Below are positions 7,032 through 9,098 of a DNA stretch of 9,098 nt, piece after piece. Location of the stretch: positions 1 to 9,098 of the forward strand of contig JAZNHI010000184.1 of NCBI GenBank assembly GCA_045576895.1, written 5' to 3'. Origin of the DNA: UBA3792 sp045576895. Its GTDB lineage: Bacteria; Bacillota; Clostridia; Christensenellales; CAG-138. The translations under genes and the position numbers were made by a program. Within the stretch, counting starts at the first letter, position 1, and the number at the start of each line of letters is the position of its first letter. The notes under the pieces are model-generated. The model searched no databases and was not told the DNA's origin. It saw only the letters and a list, made by a program, of their open reading frames with translations.

Positions 7032-8957
7032 TTACTTTGCTCTGGACTTGATCTCGTCGAGGATCTTTGCGACAAAGTCGTCGACCGGCATCGCGCCGAG
7101 GTCGCCGTCCTTTCTCGAACGTACCGCAACGGTGCCGTTCTCCGCTTCCTTGTCGCCGATGACGAGCATGTACGGGATCTTCATCATCTGCGCCTCGCGG
7201 ATCTTGAAGCCGATCTTTTCGTTCCGGAGGTCGGTCTCCACGCGGATGCCGTGCTCCGAAAGCTGTGCTTCGATCGCTTCCGCCGCCTCGTTCGCGCGGT
7301 CGGTGATGGTCATGATCTTGACCTGCACGGGTGCGAGCCACGTCGGGAACGCGCCCATCGTCTCCTCGATCAGGTACGCCATGAAGCGATCCAGCGATCC
7401 GAGGATCGCGCGGTGCAGAACGACCGGCGTGCGCTCCTTGCCGTCCTTGTCGATGTAGGTCAGGTTGAACCGTGCCGGCAGACAGAAGTCGAGCTGGCAG
7501 GTCGAAAGCGTGTACTCCGCGCCGACCGCCGGGGTCACGTAGACGTCGAGCTTCGGACCGTAGAACGCCGCTTCGCCGATCTCCTCGGTGTATTCGAGCC
7601 CGAGCGAGTTCAGAACGTCGCGCAGCGCGTTCTCTGCGGTGTTCCACATTTCGTCGTCGTCATGATACTTGACCTTGTCGGAGGGATCTCTCAAAGACAG
7701 CGCGCAGCGGTAGTTCGTGATGCCGAAGTCCTTATAGGTCGTAAAGATCAGGTCGACAACCTTTGCAAATTCGTCCTTGATCTGCTCCGGCGTGACGAAC
7801 AGATGCGCGTCGTTCTGGCAGAAGTGCCGTCCGCGCTCGATGCCCTTCAGCGTGCCGGACGCCTCATAGCGGAAGTCGTGTGCGATCTCGCCGATGCGCA
7901 CCGGAAGATTGCGGTAGGAATGCTGCGAGTTTGCATAGATGCGCATGTGATGCGGGCAGTTCATCGGACGAAGCACGTAGGTTTCGTCCTCGACGTTCAT
8001 CGCCGGGAACATGTTCTGCTGGTAGTGATCCCAATGCCCCGAGGTCTTATAAAGGTTCACGGTGCCGATGCACGGCGTCAGAACGTGCTGATAACCGGTC
8101 TTGATCTCGCGCTCGCGGATATAGTCCTCAAGGATGCGCCACAGCGTGTATCCCTTCGGGAGGAACATCGGCATGCCCTTTCCGACGAGCTCGTCGGTCA
8201 TAAAGAGCCCGAGCTCTCTGCCGAGCTTTCTGTGGTCGCGCTTCTTCGCTTCCTCGATGCGGGTGATGTACGCCTCGAGGTCCGCCTTCTTTTCGAACGC
8301 GGTCGCATAGATGCGCTGCAGCATCTTGTTCTTTTCGGAACCGCGCCAGTACGCGCCGGCAAGGCTCATGATCTTGATGTTCTTGACTTTGCCGGTAGAA
8401 GCTACATGCGGGCCGGCGCAAAGGTCCACGAACTCGCCCTGACGGTAGAAGCTGATCGTTTCGTCCTCGGGCAGATCCTCGATGAGCTCGACCTTGTAGG
8501 GCTCGTTCTTTTCCTGCATGAACGCGATCGCCTCTTCGCGCGGCAGCTCGAAGCGTTCGAGCTTATGGTTCTCGCTGACGATGCGCTCCATTTCCTTTTC
8601 GATTGCCTTGAAATCGTCGGGCGTGAAGGCATGCTCGGAATCGAAGTCGTAATAGAATCCCTCCGCGATGGCGGGACCGATGGCAAGCTTCGTTTCGGGC
8701 CAGAGTCTTTTCACAGCCTGCGCAAGGATGTGCGAGCCGGTGTGGCGATACGCCCAGCGTCCGTCCTCGTCCTCCCAGGTCAGAAGCTTCAGCGTGCAGT
8801 CCTTTTCGATCGGACGGAACGCGTCCGCGCGCTCGCCGTCGATCTCACAGCAAAGGGTCGCTTTCTTGAGACCGTTGCTGATCGCGCCCGCGATGTCGAG
8901 CGCGCTCATGCCGTTTTCAAATTCCCGCTTGGATCCGTCGGGAAACGTAATAATCAT
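7032..8957 (-). CDS. thrS: Threonyl-tRNA synthetase
   Basis: Class II synthetase that charges tRNA-Thr and clears mischarged Ser-tRNA-Thr. From the chosen start it is 641 residues, the normal length. Domains in order: TGS (1-60); editing domain with HTGSH (H72, H76) and DLCAGPH (D178, C180, H184), so editing looks intact; the catalytic core (about 245-540) with motif 2 DFRYEASG (361-368), zinc ligands C334 (MNCP), H385 (NDAH) and H515, and motif 3 HRAILGSLDRF (515-525); and the C-terminal anticodon-binding domain (about 543-641). The ATG at 8957 is preferred because AGGAGG lies 7 bases before it. The ATG at 8963 directly touches that site, and a TTG at 8981 lies before it in the attenuator region. 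The core has GIERGRHFCQNDAH and LSTCQLDFCLPARF where the E. coli-type enzyme has different residues, which suggests a particular ThrS subfamily rather than loss of function. Expression should be T-box controlled. Confidence 0.97.
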   Translation of the reverse strand: MIITFPDGSKREFENGMSALDIAGAISNGLKKATLCCEIDGERADAFRPIEKDCTLKLLTWEDEDGRWAYRHTGSHILAQAVKRLWPETKLAIGPAIAEGFYYDFDSEHAFTPDDFKAIEKEMERIVSENHKLERFELPREEAIAFMQEKNEPYKVELIEDLPEDETISFYRQGEFVDLCAGPHVASTGKVKNIKIMSLAGAYWRGSEKNKMLQRIYATAFEKKADLEAYITRIEEAKKRDHRKLGRELGLFMTDELVGKGMPMFLPKGYTLWRILEDYIREREIKTGYQHVLTPCIGTVNLYKTSGHWDHYQQNMFPAMNVEDETYVLRPMNCPHHMRIYANSQHSYRNLPVRIGEIAHDFRYEASGTLKGIERGRHFCQNDAHLFVTPEQIKDEFAKVVDLIFTTYKDFGITNYRCALSLRDPSDKVKYHDDDEMWNTAENALRDVLNSLGLEYTEEIGEAAFYGPKLDVYVTPAVGAEYTLSTCQLDFCLPARFNLTYIDKDGKERTPVVLHRAILGSLDRFMAYLIEETMGAFPTWLAPVQVKIMTITDRANEAAEAIEAQLSEHGIRVETDLRNEKIGFKIREAQMMKIPYMLVIGDKEAENGTVAVRSRKDGDLGAMPVDDFVAKILDEIKSRAK

Positions 8958-8963
8958 ATCCAT

Positions 8964-8970
8964 ACCTCCT
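8964..8970 (-). promoter_or_regulatory. Shine-Dalgarno site deciding the thrS start
   Basis: AGGAGGT on the minus strand is a full match to the anti-SD core. AGGAGG is 7 bases from the ATG at 8957. It directly touches the ATG at 8963, which is too close for initiation. It lies 10 bases beyond the T-box terminator T run, so it is transcribed only on readthrough. Confidence 0.85.
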
Positions 8971-8980
8971 GTTTGATTCA

Positions 8981-9011
8981 AAATAAAAAAGCGTCCCGAT
9001 ACAAGGGACGC
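8981..9011 (-). terminator. T-box attenuator terminator hairpin
   Basis: GCGTCCC (9011-9005), loop TTGTATC, GGGACGC (8997-8991), a perfect 7-bp stem, followed by TTTTTT then ATTT (8990-8981). It forms when tRNA is charged and stops transcription before thrS. Its 5' arm is shared with the antiterminator. Confidence 0.93.
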
Positions 9012-9034
9012 CGTATTTTGCGTGGTTCCACCCT
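9004..9034 (-). promoter_or_regulatory. T-box antiterminator
   Basis: AGGG (9034-9031) pairs with CCCT (9007-9004) and ACGC (9023-9020) pairs with GCGT (9011-9008). A 7-base bulge TGGAACC (9030-9024) lies between the helices and an 8-base loop (9019-9012) closes the second. This is the canonical T-box antiterminator with its seven-base tRNA-acceptor-binding bulge, and it sequesters the terminator's 5' arm. Confidence 0.92.
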
Positions 9035-9098
9035 ATTTGGTGCTCTGTTCGCTGTAACGGGCGAGCCCGCTTTGATCCTCCGGCGGTCTTCACGCTGT

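Larger units (their letters stand above)
8981..9098 (-). ncRNA. T-box riboswitch leader of thrS (3' part, cut by window edge)
   Basis: A cis-acting leader RNA that senses uncharged tRNA and prevents early termination. The hallmark T-box sequence AGGGTGGAACCACGC is present at 9034-9020, followed by an antiterminator that competes with a terminator and then the thrS ribosome site. Upstream is a 6-bp hairpin with a CTCG loop (9071-9056) ending in CCCGTTA, probably the stem III region. Stem I with its specifier codon, and the promoter, are beyond 9098, so tRNA-Thr specificity is inferred from the downstream gene. The tRNA-binding bulge reads TGGA, which predicts a tRNA ending in UCCA (U73). Confidence 0.95.

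Noticed and set aside
6760..7647. A 295-codon minus-strand open frame across the thrS/yybS boundary
   Set aside because: It is a shadow of both genes. It would run through the thrS terminator and the operon promoter, and its translation is Arg-rich with no domain.
8958..8981. Earlier thrS starts (TTG at 8981, ATG at 8963)
   Set aside because: The TTG sits before the Shine-Dalgarno, at the edge of the attenuator T run. The ATG at 8963 directly touches AGGAGGT. The ATG at 8957 has proper spacing and matches the usual N-terminus of the TGS domain.

Overview
The window is an ordinary chromosomal segment of a GC-rich (about 60% by eye) bacterium, most likely a member of the Firmicutes/Clostridia. 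Two things point there: a T-box riboswitch leader in front of thrS, and the gene order yybS-gdpP-rplI-dnaB, which matches the conserved yybS-yybT-rplI-dnaC block of Bacillus subtilis. The species cannot be named from this sequence. A diderm Firmicute such as a Negativicute is not excluded. No mobile element, CRISPR array, tRNA, rRNA or prophage signal was seen.

Layout. The left end (1-2116, + strand) holds the C-terminal two thirds of an RND-family efflux permease, cut by the window edge. It converges on a minus-strand operon, and a 12-bp perfect hairpin (2128-2155) with T runs on both sides serves as a shared bidirectional terminator. The operon, read right to left, is yybS/DUF2232 membrane protein (6925-5897), gdpP c-di-AMP phosphodiesterase (5900-3960), rplI ribosomal protein bL9 (3941-3501) and dnaB replicative helicase (3500-2163). 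Packing is tight: an ATGA overlap, an 18-base gap and a zero-base junction. A strong sigma-A-type promoter (TTGACG, 17-base spacer, TAAAAT; 6960-6932) sits so close to yybS that the transcript should begin at or next to the ATG.

Upstream of that promoter is thrS, threonyl-tRNA synthetase (8957-7032), ended by its own hairpin terminator (7022-6986). Before thrS lies the 3' part of a T-box leader (8981-9098). It has a complete antiterminator/terminator switch. The specifier loop and promoter lie beyond the window.

Function. thrS should be induced when uncharged tRNA-Thr accumulates. The operon joins second-messenger breakdown (GdpP), a ribosomal protein and the replication helicase, a conserved but functionally mixed Firmicutes cluster. 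All non-coding gaps are under 150 bases and are explained by the regulatory elements listed. I do not see a previously undescribed system. The observations most worth a check are the predicted leaderless start of the operon and the fully resolvable T-box switch.
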